From Bifidobacterium vansinderenii (GTDB taxonomy: Bacteria; Actinomycetota; Actinomycetes; Actinomycetales; Bifidobacteriaceae): a DNA stretch of 64,000 nt. Below the pieces are notes generated by a model, which did not search any database, was not told the origin of the DNA, and saw nothing but the letters and a program-made list of their open reading frames with translations. Within the stretch, counting starts at the first letter, position 1. Every line of letters begins with the position of its first letter. Position numbers and translations under genes: made by a program. Location: assembly GCF_002234915.1 (NCBI RefSeq), contig NZ_NEWD01000004.1, forward strand, positions 1 through 64,000. Direction: 5' to 3'. Shown in pieces: positions 8,802 to 16,731 of this stretch.

Positions 8802-9655
8802 CCACGGACGCGTTCATCCCCACCGTCTCCGCCGCCGACCGGGCGAAGCTGGAGCACAGCGAGGCCCTGGTCGCCTCGGCCGTCAGCCACGGCTGGTTCC
8901 CGCCGCGCCACACGGTGGAGATCACCGGCATGCGTGAACTCGACACGAACGTGATGTGCATGACCATCCGCGATCCGTACATCGCGCAGCATGGTCGTCC
9001 CGCACAGTTCGTGGACTTCTTCACCCACGACCCCATGCGTCTTATGCCGCGTCCGTTCGGCATCGGCGAGATCAACGGCGACGAGGTGAGCTTCATCTTC
9101 GCCGTGGTGGGGGAGGGCACCCGCCAGTTCGCCGCCATGCGCGCCGGCGACGTGATCGACGTGCTCGGCCCGCTCGGCCGCCCGTTCAGGACCAAGGAGG
9201 ACGCCAACTACGTGCTCGTGGCCGGCGGCCTCGGCGTGCCGCCCGTGATCGCCGCCGCCCAGCACATCGCCGGGCTTGAAGGCTCCCGTTCCACCGCCGT
9301 GTTCGGCTACCGGAAGAACCACTTCGCCGACGACATCGTGGCCCGTTATGCGGACACCGTGCACAGCATCGACGAGTCCGAGGGCAATGTGATCACCGTG
9401 CTCGACCGCATCGAGGACGAGCTGAAGGCGTCCGACCTGCCGCCAGTCATCCTCTCCTGCGGTCCGATGCCGATGATGAAGGCCATCGCCACGTGGGCCG
9501 CCAAGCGCGACATCCCCTGCCAGTTCAGCCTCGAGCAGCGCATGGGATGCGGCTACGGCACCTGCGTGCTGTGCACCACCGACACCGTGGACGGCCGTCT
9601 CAAGGTATGCGCCGACGGACCGGTATTCACCCGCGAACAGCTGGGATGGGAGTGA
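8798..9655 (+). CDS. pyrK: Dihydroorotate dehydrogenase electron-transfer subunit
   Basis: This FAD and [2Fe-2S] subunit passes electrons from dihydroorotate oxidation to NAD+. It has about 285 residues: an N-terminal FAD-binding beta barrel containing RPFGIGEI, an NAD-binding middle (VAGGLGVPPV), and a C-terminal iron-sulfur motif MGCGYGTCVLC with a further Cys in VCADGPVF. It overlaps pyrF by four bases and pyrD by one base, as expected for subunits of one complex. Its presence shows that the neighbouring pyrD is the NAD-dependent class 1B enzyme. Confidence 0.95.
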   Translation: MTTDAFIPTVSAADRAKLEHSEALVASAVSHGWFPPRHTVEITGMRELDTNVMCMTIRDPYIAQHGRPAQFVDFFTHDPMRLMPRPFGIGEINGDEVSFIFAVVGEGTRQFAAMRAGDVIDVLGPLGRPFRTKEDANYVLVAGGLGVPPVIAAAQHIAGLEGSRSTAVFGYRKNHFADDIVARYADTVHSIDESEGNVITVLDRIEDELKASDLPPVILSCGPMPMMKAIATWAAKRDIPCQFSLEQRMGCGYGTCVLCTTDTVDGRLKVCADGPVFTREQLGWE

Positions 9656-10608
9656 TGACGATGAGCGATACGACCCCGATCGACCTGTACGAGCCGTACG
9701 AGTGGAAGCACCCCACCGTGGTGGCCGGCGTGCCGTGGAAGAACCCGGTGGGCACCGCCTCCGGAACGTTCCAGTTCGCCGCCGTCCGCTGGTTCTACGA
9801 CGTCAGCCAGCTCGGCGCCGTGTGCACCAAGGGCGTCTCCCCGGTGCCGTGGGAGGGCAATCCCGGCGTACGCACCGCCGAGGGTCCGGCCAGCAACGTC
9901 AACGCCGTGGGCCTGCAGAACCCCGGCGTGGACCATTACCTCGTCGACGACCTGCCCAAGCTCAAGAAGATCGGCGCGAACGTCATCTCCAATGTGGCCG
10001 GTCGCTGCGACGACGACTACGCGGAGGTGGTGGCCAAGCTCGCCGACTCCCCGGCCGACATGCTCGAGATCAACGTGAGCTGCCCGAACGTGAGCCACGG
10101 CGGCATGAGCGTGGGCACCGACCCCGTTGCGCTGAGCAAGCTCATCACCCGTCTGCGCAAGCTCACCGACAAGCCCATGATCGTCAAGCTCACGCCGAAC
10201 GTCACCGACATCACTGTGCCGGCCCGCGCCGCCGTCGAGGCGGGCGCCGACGCGCTGAGCCTGATCAACACCATCGTGGGCATGCGCATCAACACCCGCA
10301 CCGGCAAGCCGATCATCGACCACGTGACCGGCGGCGTGTCCGGTCCGGCCGTGCTGCCGATCGGTCTGGCCCGCGTCTGGCAGGTGCGCACCGCGCTGCC
10401 TGACATCCCGATCATCGGCCTCGGCGGCATCGACTCCGGCGAGAAGGCGCTCGAATACCTGTACGCCGGCGCCAACGCCGTGGAGGTGGGCGCGGCCGCG
10501 CTGTTCGACCCGATCGCGCCGCTGCGCGTGGCACGCGAGCTCGACGCGCTGCTCGACGAGCGTCCCGAACTCGCCGCCAAGCTCGCCGCCGGCAAGACCT
10601 GGCGCTGA
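9655..10608 (+). CDS. pyrD: Dihydroorotate dehydrogenase, class 1B catalytic subunit
   Basis: This FMN enzyme oxidises dihydroorotate to orotate with PyrK as partner. It has about 317 residues. The class 1B active-site motif with a catalytic cysteine is visible in [16 protein letters not shown]/phosphate-binding segments GVSGPAVLP and [14 protein letters not shown] follow. Two starts compete six bases apart (MTMSD or MSD); the first overlaps the pyrK stop and is chosen. A 119-base gap with a hairpin separates it from pyrE. Confidence 0.96.
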   Translation: MTMSDTTPIDLYEPYEWKHPTVVAGVPWKNPVGTASGTFQFAAVRWFYDVSQLGAVCTKGVSPVPWEGNPGVRTAEGPASNVNAVGLQNPGVDHYLVDDLPKLKKIGANVISNVAGRCDDDYAEVVAKLADSPADMLEINVSCPNVSHGGMSVGTDPVALSKLITRLRKLTDKPMIVKLTPNVTDITVPARAAVEAGADALSLINTIVGMRINTRTGKPIIDHVTGGVSGPAVLPIGLARVWQVRTALPDIPIIGLGGIDSGEKALEYLYAGANAVEVGAAALFDPIAPLRVARELDALLDERPELAAKLAAGKTWR

Positions 10609-10619
10609 GCGCTCACTTC

Positions 10620-10674
10620 CCGGGACCGTCTCTCAGATTATTCGGACTATTCCGACGCCGACGGGCGGTCCCGG
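10620..10674 (+). terminator. Hairpin between pyrD and pyrE
   Basis: CCGGGACCG (10620-10628) pairs with CGGTCCCGG (10666-10674) around a 37-base loop containing further short repeats. It begins 11 bases after the pyrD stop. It has no T-run, like the pyrI/pyrC hairpin, so it may moderate rather than end transcription. Confidence 0.5.
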
Positions 10675-10727
10675 ACACACCCAAGGCATCACACGCATCA
10701 CACAAGGCCACCACAATAAGGAGCATC

Positions 10728-11426
10728 ATGACCAACGTATCCCTCGACCATCGCTTCACCGAGTTCCTGCTCGACTCGCAGGCCCTGAAATTCGGCGAGT
10801 TCACCCTCAAGTCCGGCCGCAAGTCCCCGTACTTCATCAACGCCGGCGCGTTCAACGACGGCCGTAAGATCGCCACGCTCGGCGCGTTCTACGCCGAGAA
10901 GATCGCCGAAGAGATCAAGGCCGGCAACCTGCCCGCCGACATCGACACCGTGTTCGGCCCCGCCTACAAGGGCATCCCGCTGGGCGTGTCCACCGCGATC
11001 GCGCTGACCAGCGCCCACGGCATGGAGATCGGCTACACCTTCGACCGCAAGGAGAAGAAGGACCACGGCGACGGAGGCATGATGGTCGGCACCCAGCTGA
11101 CCGACGGCATGAAGGTGCTGCTTGTGGACGACGTGATGACCGCCGGCACCGCCGTGCGCGAGGTCATCCCCAAGCTCAAGGCCGAGGCCGACGTCGAAGT
11201 GGTGGGTCTGGTGCTGTCCGTGGACCGTATGGAGAAGACCAAGGACTCCGACACCTCCGCAGTCAAGGCGGTCGAGGCCGAATTCGGATTCCCCGTGTTC
11301 GCCATCGCCAACGTGCGTGAGATCTTCGAGGCCGGACGCCACATCGCCACCGCCAGCGGCGAACCGTACGTGACCGACGAGATCAAGGCCGCCGCCGACG
11401 CCTACCTCGACCAGTACGGCGCCTGA
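10728..11426 (+). CDS. pyrE: Orotate phosphoribosyltransferase
   Basis: It joins orotate to PRPP to make OMP, the substrate of PyrF. It has 232 residues. The PRPP-binding motif [14 protein letters not shown] is near residue 127, and the orotate-binding N-terminal segment [16 protein letters not shown] is typical. The start has the strong site AATAAGGAGCATC. It is the last gene of the pyrimidine cluster, which lacks carAB. All steps from carbamoyl phosphate to UMP are therefore encoded between 4.6 and 11.4 kb. Confidence 0.96.
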   Translation: MTNVSLDHRFTEFLLDSQALKFGEFTLKSGRKSPYFINAGAFNDGRKIATLGAFYAEKIAEEIKAGNLPADIDTVFGPAYKGIPLGVSTAIALTSAHGMEIGYTFDRKEKKDHGDGGMMVGTQLTDGMKVLLVDDVMTAGTAVREVIPKLKAEADVEVVGLVLSVDRMEKTKDSDTSAVKAVEAEFGFPVFAIANVREIFEAGRHIATASGEPYVTDEIKAAADAYLDQYGA

Positions 11427-11540
11427 GCGCGCCTCGTCTGAGCACGCCCGAGATCGGACGCGTCGCGTTTCGATCACCTCCGGCATGGCGTGATCGCAGT
11501 AGACTGAAAACTGCAGATCACGCTATGCAAAGGAGGATAC

Positions 11541-11795
11541 ATGATTGACGACACCACCATCCAGGACCCCGATGAGACGTACGACGATGACGTGTACGAC
11601 GCCGAGCTTTTCGACGATGACGAGCCGCGCGCCTGCCGTTGCCCGTTCAAGGCGAACAAGGAAATGATCGTCCCCGCGCTGATCACCGGCGCGATCACCG
11701 TGGCCAGCATCGCCGTAGGCGTGTGGCTGCAATACGCGATCACCAAGATCGCAGTGAAGGACGCATTCCGCGAAACGCACCTGCGTCGCCGCTAG
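11541..11795 (+). CDS. Small acidic single-span membrane protein
   Basis: This is an 84-aa protein of unknown function with a very good ribosome site (AAAGGAGGATAC). The first 32 residues are strongly acidic (YDDDVYDAELFDDDE). A CRC motif follows, then one membrane span at about residues 43-65, and a short basic tail ending FRETHLRRR. The 3' end is repeated imperfectly at 14.4 kb, so the gene end looks like an integration target. It sits just after pyrE but has its own spacing and terminator. Confidence 0.7.
   Translation: MIDDTTIQDPDETYDDDVYDAELFDDDEPRACRCPFKANKEMIVPALITGAITVASIAVGVWLQYAITKIAVKDAFRETHLRRR
11766..11794 (+). repeat. Left copy of an attachment-site-like direct repeat
   Basis: This 29-base stretch at the 3' end of the small membrane-protein gene matches 14395-14423 at 25 of 29 positions, in the same orientation. 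In both copies the sequence reads in frame into a stop codon (FRETHLRRR here, FHETHLHRR there). Between the copies lie phage-like and accessory genes. This is the pattern left by site-specific integration into a gene's end; no integrase remains. Confidence 0.5.
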
Positions 11796-11834
11796 GCGTG
11801 ATGGCGTTGAGACGTTCTCCCGTAAGGGTTTCTG

Positions 11835-11869
11835 CCGGGTGTCCGCCGTGTGGCGGACGCCCGGTTTTT
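11835..11869 (+). terminator. Intrinsic terminator
   Basis: CCGGGTGTCCGCC pairs with GGCGGACGCCCGG around a four-base loop and is followed by TTTTT. It ends the small membrane-protein transcript and probably any read-through from pyrE. It is the strongest canonical terminator in the first 15 kb. Confidence 0.9.
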
Positions 11870-12091
11870 GTGTTTTGGGCACGTTTTGGGCATGTTTTTC
11901 TTCGGTGTGTGTTGCGACGGATGCCGAAGACGGTGTGTTGGGTGAGACATTCCTAGATATCTTTTTTCGGGTGAATCCGTGTTTTTCGTGGATGTGTGGT
12001 CGGGTTTCCTTCCTTTGTTCTGTCTCGTATGTTTTGTGGATTTTGGCTTGGCCCGCATGTTTCTGACTGATCTACGGATATCGTGGACGGT

Positions 12092-13018
12092 ATGAAATCA
12101 ACCGATCTTGCACAGCGTAAGCCCGATACTGCCGTGGACACCCTGTATGTGCGCTATGACGGTGAGGCGCTGCGAACCCATGAGATGGACGTGAAGCAGC
12201 TTGCGCCGGCGCTGCTGTCGCTTGCGAAGGCGTTCGACATCATGCAGAAGGGTGTGGCGCCGGAAGCTCGCGTGCGACTCAACGCACAGGCGACCCGTGA
12301 AGGGTCGTTCACCATTGATCTGCTGCTCCACTTCGTCAACGAGGCGGAGGGGCTGCTCACGGGGGATGATGTGACCGCGGTGCTCAATGCGTCCGGTCTG
12401 ATGGCCATATACTTCGGTGCCGTGAGGCTTATCAAGCGGTTTGCGCTACATGTCAAGCCGGCGAAGACGGAGGATGCCGGACAGGATGAGAACGGGCTTG
12501 ATCTTGTGGACATCACCTTCCCTGATGGATCGAGAATGCGTGAGTTGAAGGCATCCGTGGATGCTTTGAGGAATCCGGAGCTCGTGAAGGCCGTCAAGGG
12601 GGTCTTTGCTCCGACGTTGGAGGATGGCATCGATCTCGTGCAGTTCCAGTCTGGCACTCGCGATGAGACGGTTAGGACGGAGGAGGCCGATGCCATTTCC
12701 CATTATGATCCTGCTGCTAGGGAGAGCAGCGAGGACACGGTGGAGATCGTTATTCAGGCGTTGGATGTGTCCTTCCGTGAGAACGGCAAATGGCGTATCA
12801 CCGACGGTATCAAGACGCAGTTCGTGACGATTGAGGACGAGCAGTTCAAGAAGCGTGTGCTTGATGGCGATGAAGCCATGCGCGCCAATGATATTTATCG
12901 TGTTGATATGCGCGTGGAGAAGTCGTTGGATGAGAATAATCGACTTATGACGCGGTACGTTTCCATCGTCAGGGTTCATGAGCATCGGAGCATCGGCGAG
13001 CAGCTGACGTTGTTCTGA
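12092..13018 (+). CDS. Unknown protein in the accessory segment
   Basis: The product is about 308 residues. The N-terminal part (LYVRYDGEALRTHEMDVKQL, then LAPALLSLAKAF) resembles a widespread family of uncharacterised single-copy accessory proteins; I recall the pattern but cannot name a domain. Residues about 100-125 (ASGLMAIYFGAVRLIKRF) could be a membrane-associated helix. The C-terminal half is mixed alpha/beta with a charged end. The ribosome site is weak (GTGGACGG), and a GTG nine bases upstream is an alternative. It lies inside the repeat-bounded segment, and its upstream flank (11.87-12.08 kb) is unusually T- and G-rich for this genome. Confidence 0.65.
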   Translation: MKSTDLAQRKPDTAVDTLYVRYDGEALRTHEMDVKQLAPALLSLAKAFDIMQKGVAPEARVRLNAQATREGSFTIDLLLHFVNEAEGLLTGDDVTAVLNASGLMAIYFGAVRLIKRFALHVKPAKTEDAGQDENGLDLVDITFPDGSRMRELKASVDALRNPELVKAVKGVFAPTLEDGIDLVQFQSGTRDETVRTEEADAISHYDPAARESSEDTVEIVIQALDVSFRENGKWRITDGIKTQFVTIEDEQFKKRVLDGDEAMRANDIYRVDMRVEKSLDENNRLMTRYVSIVRVHEHRSIGEQLTLF

Positions 13019-13032
13019 CATGGTTTTCCGGT

Positions 13033-13063
13033 CTGCCCGCACGGTATGACGGTGTGCGGGCAG
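13033..13063 (+). terminator. Hairpin downstream of the unknown protein
   Basis: CTGCCCGCAC pairs exactly with GTGCGGGCAG around an 11-base loop, 15 bases after the stop codon. Only a few scattered T's follow. The remaining 190 bases up to the next gene contain nothing else I can name. Confidence 0.6.
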
Positions 13064-13252
13064 CGTTGCCTTATTCGAGAAAACCCGAACCGGAATCAGT
13101 TATTCTGATCCTCAGATCGGTTGGATTGGATGCGATAGCTATTTCAATCATCGACGCCCCGGGACCCGGTTCCGTGTGGCTAGAACTGAATAGATGAGCG
13201 GTTCATTGATGATATCGTCGAAGAACGGGATCAAGCAAAGGAGGTATGACCC

Positions 13253-13516
13253 ATGATTTCATATGAGGATGCCTACCAGATCGCCCAGTCGAAAGAGTCA
13301 TCGCCAGTTGCGTCGGCCAGTAGGATCCCCAATGGCTGGGTATTCGGGTATCGACAGTCACGTGGAGAGGACGGGATTACCATCCCCGGCGGCCCTCACC
13401 CTTTGGCTGTATTCGAGGATGGACATGTGCAAATTGTCGCCATTCCGTTCTCTGAAGCATTTGAACTCATGGACAGCATCACCGAAAGGGATCTGCCTCT
13501 ACCTGATGGGGAGTGA
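13253..13516 (+). CDS. Small immunity-like protein
   Basis: This 87-aa soluble protein has an excellent ribosome site (AAAGGAGGTATGACCC). Its beginning, MISYEDAYQIAQ, followed by a GWVFGYR strand, a gly-pro turn and ALAVFEDGHV-like strands, resembles small YrhB/Imm35-type proteins, some of which are immunity proteins to polymorphic toxins. The match is by eye and weak. No toxin gene is adjacent. It overlaps the RBS of the DUF2513 gene, so the two are probably co-transcribed. Confidence 0.6.
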   Translation: MISYEDAYQIAQSKESSPVASASRIPNGWVFGYRQSRGEDGITIPGGPHPLAVFEDGHVQIVAIPFSEAFELMDSITERDLPLPDGE

Positions 13517-13518
13517 TC

Positions 13519-13881
13519 ATGCGCCGTGACCTTGACTTGGTGCGCACGATTCTGAAGACGTGTGCGGATTCACCAGAGCCTGTGGGTGCTCGTGTATTCG
13601 TTGATGACACCCATTCGTTCGATCTGGTCGCCTATCACGTGCAGATCATGCAGTCTGCAGGACTGATCGAGGCAAACATCATCCGCACTTTTGACGGGGG
13701 CATTGTCCGGGCTGATATCCTATCGCTGACCTGGGAGGGCAACGATTTTTTAGACGCGGTCCGCTCCGACACGATATGGTCGAAAACCAAACAGAAGATA
13801 GCCACGACGGTCGGTAGCGTGGCATTCGAATTGGTCAAGACCGTGGCGACTAGATTCGCATCCCAGGCTCTGGGGCTATAG
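13519..13881 (+). CDS. DUF2513 family protein
   Basis: This 120-aa protein has the family layout: an N-terminal helix MRRDLDLVRTILK, a YHVQIMQSAGLIEA segment resembling a winged helix, and the ending LTWEGNDFLDAVRSDTIWSK. The family is common in prophages and integrated elements and is uncharacterised; the fold suggests a DNA-binding regulator. The ATG is two bases after the previous stop, with GGGGAGTGATC as ribosome site. A strong terminator follows within 30 bases, so this and the preceding gene make a two-gene operon. Confidence 0.8.
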   Translation: MRRDLDLVRTILKTCADSPEPVGARVFVDDTHSFDLVAYHVQIMQSAGLIEANIIRTFDGGIVRADILSLTWEGNDFLDAVRSDTIWSKTKQKIATTVGSVAFELVKTVATRFASQALGL

Positions 13882-13906
13882 CCATATAACCGTTTTTCTT
13901 GTCTGT

Positions 13907-13930
13907 AACCACCCGCATGGGTGGTTTTTT
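13907..13930 (+). terminator. Intrinsic terminator after the DUF2513 gene
   Basis: AACCACCC pairs with GGGTGGTT around a GCAT loop, followed by a T-run. It is a classical short terminator closing the two-gene operon. Confidence 0.9.
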
Positions 13931-13971
13931 ATACCCGGAACGGGACCCAATCCATTTTCCAAGGAGGAAGT

Positions 13972-14424
13972 ATGGCCGAGGAATCCACCGAATCCTAGCA
14001 GTCTGCGGTCGAGTCGAATGGCGAAGTGCAGGTCCCGGAGGTCGATTGGAAGGCGCAGTACGAGGAGACGCTGGCCCACTCTCGTGAGTGGGAGAAGCGT
14101 GCGAAGGCCAACAAGAGCGCGGCCGACGAGCTGGAACGGCTCAAGCAGTCGCAGATGAGCGACGCGGAGAAGGCTGCAGCCAAGACCGTGAAACTCCAGA
14201 AGAAGCTCGACGTGTTCAAGGCTAAGAAGTAGTCCAACGCATAGCGCTCTCAGGTGACCGAGGAGACCGGACTGCCCGCCGTGCTGATCGTGGGCGACAG
14301 TCTCGAGGCCATTTAGCGACTACGCGGAGTTCAAACTTCCAAGGATCAGGATCCTGGCGCCCACCAACGGCACGGTGCTGCCGGAAAACCTACGTTCCAC
14401 GAAACGCATCTGCACCGCCGCTAA
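13972..14424 (+). pseudogene. Decayed phage capsid scaffold gene with four in-frame TAG codons
   Basis: It starts at ATG after AAGGAGGAAGT. The frame runs for about 150 codons, interrupted by TAG at 13996, 14230, 14242 and 14314 and by no TAA or TGA before the final TAA. The longest open piece (VDWKAQYEETLAHSREWEKR, then AKANKSAADELERLKQSQMS) is the helical core of the scaffold protein found beside actinophage capsid genes. TEETGLPAVLIVGDSLEAI matches its usual C-terminal region. A frameshift near 14317 is likely, since DYAEFK appears in another frame. The last codons merge with the right attachment-like repeat. No capsid, portal or terminase gene remains. Confidence 0.65.
14395..14423 (+). 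repeat. Right copy of the attachment-site-like direct repeat
   Basis: It matches 11766-11794 at 25 of 29 bases. It lies at the end of the scaffold pseudogene and would be the distal junction of the integrated element. Confidence 0.5.
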
Positions 14425-14449
14425 AGTTGTCAATAATGCGGTCGAATGA

Positions 14450-14502
14450 TATGCGAATGTCTAGGGATCCCTGTGATGAGAGAATCCCCAGACATTCGCA
14501 TA
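14450..14502. terminator. Long symmetric hairpin before the LysR gene end
   Basis: TATGCGAATGTCT (14450-14462) pairs with AGACATTCGCATA (14490-14502), and GGGAT/ATCCC extends the stem inside. It lies between rightward and leftward genes, so it may stop transcription from both sides. T-runs are poor. The 85 bases from it to the LysR stop show nothing else. Confidence 0.55.
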
Positions 14503-14589
14503 CGTGATTCATATCGAATTTGTATTTCGATCGTACAAACCGTCATGCGGTTTCACACGATCGTCTGATCAAAGATCAAATACGGGCGA

Positions 14590-15513
14590 TTAGTCGATCA
14601 GCGTGTATCCGTGGTTGGCGATCACGGACTTGAGCTTTTCGAGGTAGATCTCGGCGGCCTGCGAGAGCTTGGTGCGCTCGTTGGTGATCCAGCCGACCAG
14701 CATCTTCTCGTCGGATTCGAGCGGCACGGTCACGATCTTCTCGGAGTTGAGATCTTCGTTGTCGATGCCGGAGCAGACCGTGTAGCCGTTGAGACCCACG
14801 ATGAAGTTGAGGATCGTGGCACGGTCGGTCACGTTGATCTGCTTGGGGGAGTACTCGGGCCAGACGGCCTCCTCGGCGAAGTAGAAGCTGCCCTCCTCGC
14901 CCTGCTCGTACTGGATCCACGGATAGGGCTTGAGGTCCTCCATGGTCAGGCTTTTGCGCGTGGCGAGCGGGTTGGACCGGGAGAGGAACACGTGCAGTCC
15001 CGCACGGAAGATCGGATGGAACTCCAGATGCTTCTCGCGCAGCAGCTTGCCGATCACGTCCTTGTTGAAGTCGGACAGGTAGAGGATACCGACCTCGGAC
15101 TGCATGTTGGCCACCTGGTTGATGATGTCCTTGGTGCGGGTCTCACGGATGGTGAACTCGTATTCGTCGGACTTGATGGAGTTGATGAGCTCCACGAACG
15201 CCTCGACGGCGAACATGTAATGCTGCGTGGACACCTGGCACAGCTGCTTGCGCGGCTTGGCGTTCTTGTAGCGCTCCTCGAGCAGCGCGGTCTGGTCGAG
15301 CACCTGACGCGCGTAGGTGAGGAATTCGGCGCCGTCCACGGTCAGGGCGATGCCCTGCGAGGAGCGGGTGAAGATCTCGATACCCATCTCCTTCTCCAGC
15401 TCCTTGACGGCGGACGACAGCGCCGGCTGGGAGATATAGAGTTCGTGGGATGCCTCGTTCATCGAACCGCATTCGACGATCTTGACGATGTACTTAAGCT
15501 GAAGCAGTGTCAT
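14590..15513 (-). CDS. LysR-family transcriptional regulator
   Basis: This 307-aa regulator has an N-terminal winged helix-turn-helix (LKYIVKIVECGSMNEASHEL, then ISQPALSSAVKELEKEMG) and a periplasmic-binding-protein-like effector domain from about residue 90. The short KNAKPRKQLC linker is notable. It is leftward and monocistronic. The start has no strong ribosome site, and AAAATTTT directly precedes it. The likely targets are itself or the adjacent leftward genes, but LysR genes usually control divergent neighbours and there is none here, so the target is unclear. Confidence 0.92.
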   Translation of the reverse strand: MTLLQLKYIVKIVECGSMNEASHELYISQPALSSAVKELEKEMGIEIFTRSSQGIALTVDGAEFLTYARQVLDQTALLEERYKNAKPRKQLCQVSTQHYMFAVEAFVELINSIKSDEYEFTIRETRTKDIINQVANMQSEVGILYLSDFNKDVIGKLLREKHLEFHPIFRAGLHVFLSRSNPLATRKSLTMEDLKPYPWIQYEQGEEGSFYFAEEAVWPEYSPKQINVTDRATILNFIVGLNGYTVCSGIDNEDLNSEKIVTVPLESDEKMLVGWITNERTKLSQAAEIYLEKLKSVIANHGYTLID

Positions 15514-15564
15514 AAAATTTTATGATACCCAGAGGTATTGTCATCGATTGCGGTTATATCAGGG

Positions 15565-16653
15565 TCACTGCTGCTTCAACCCGTCGATCAACGTCTGCAT
15601 GGCGTCGTTGGCGGGCAGCTCCACCACCTGCTGCACCTGATCGACCGTGCCGGGCACATGGAAGCGGCTGATGCCGTCCGTGCCGGAATAGTTCGCCGAA
15701 CGGAATCCGTGCTTCTCCCACGCGAGTTTCCGCACATCGTTCGACCGCATGAGATCAAGCAGTTTGCTGCCCTTATCGTCGAGTGCAATGAACACGTGTG
15801 TGCTCCACACCGTCGGCGTGGGATAGGCGATGACCAGATCGTCCTTCACCTGCGCGTACATGTCCGGCTGGGTGGCCGCCAGATCGAGGATCTGACTCTC
15901 ATAGCCGACCATCATCGGCTTGGAACCCACACCAAGCGTGAGGAACTGACTGAAACTGTCCTCGCTGCTGGTTTCCATCCACCCCGACTTGCGGAAGACG
16001 TCCTGCAGCACCGGCAGATCACGGTTGACACTGTCCACCGTGGCGGGCGTACCGCCGTTCATCACCGTGGCCAGCAGCGCCGCATACTCGTTGCCCGAAT
16101 TGGACTTCACCGGATCGGTGGACTCGATATGGAACACGCCATACCCGTCCGGCCAACCCACATCGGTCCATGAACGGTTGTTCTGCATGGCGTCCACCAC
16201 ACGATTCATGTCCAACCGGTACACGCCAGAATCATCCTTCGACATGAGACCAGTGGAGCAGAGCGCATCCGCCACCTGACGATGCGTGTAGACGACGATC
16301 GGACTGTTGAACACGATATCCTGACGGCTCACGTCCACGCCCCGGCTCTTGCCATACTCGACGGCCGTGCGACTGGACGGAAACAGGTAATCCATGCCGG
16401 AACGGTCGGCGTCCATCATGTCCAGACTGCCGGCCTTGCGATACGACACCTCCAGGCCGGCGTTCCTCGCCAGCGTCTGGAAATCGGCGTCATCGAACAG
16501 GCCTGTCTTCTCGCCGCCGAGATAGCCGGTCACGGACACGGTCTGCACGGGCTTGGGGCGCGTCGCCTTCCACGCGATGCCGCCACACAGCACGATCACC
16601 GCTACAAGCAGTATGCACAATCCCACGATCCGGGATCTCGACAGGCGGGCCAT
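15565..16653 (-). CDS. Membrane-anchored solute-binding-like protein
   Basis: The product is about 362 residues, with a single N-terminal membrane span (about residues 9-30, IVGLCILLVAVIVLCGGIAW) and an extracellular region resembling family 1-type extracellular binding proteins: an alternating alpha/beta pattern with MDYLFPSSRTAVEYG and SKPMMVGYESQILD. It lacks a lipobox, so it is anchored by the uncleaved span. The ATG follows AAAGGACGGCTG; a longer start is less likely. No transport genes are adjacent, so it may bind a ligand for sensing or for a distant transporter. The substrate is unknown. Confidence 0.65.
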   Translation of the reverse strand: MARLSRSRIVGLCILLVAVIVLCGGIAWKATRPKPVQTVSVTGYLGGEKTGLFDDADFQTLARNAGLEVSYRKAGSLDMMDADRSGMDYLFPSSRTAVEYGKSRGVDVSRQDIVFNSPIVVYTHRQVADALCSTGLMSKDDSGVYRLDMNRVVDAMQNNRSWTDVGWPDGYGVFHIESTDPVKSNSGNEYAALLATVMNGGTPATVDSVNRDLPVLQDVFRKSGWMETSSEDSFSQFLTLGVGSKPMMVGYESQILDLAATQPDMYAQVKDDLVIAYPTPTVWSTHVFIALDDKGSKLLDLMRSNDVRKLAWEKHGFRSANYSGTDGISRFHVPGTVDQVQQVVELPANDAMQTLIDGLKQQ

Positions 16654-16731
16654 CAGCCGTCCTTTCCGACCGGTGGTTTCAACGCAAACGGACGCTCCGG
16701 CCTTCCATATCCGCTTCCACAATACCGCCTG

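Noticed and set aside
13972-14316. A functional scaffold gene with reassigned TAG
   Set aside because: Kept only as an observation. An apparent frameshift and the absence of any capsid, portal or terminase gene point to a pseudogene.
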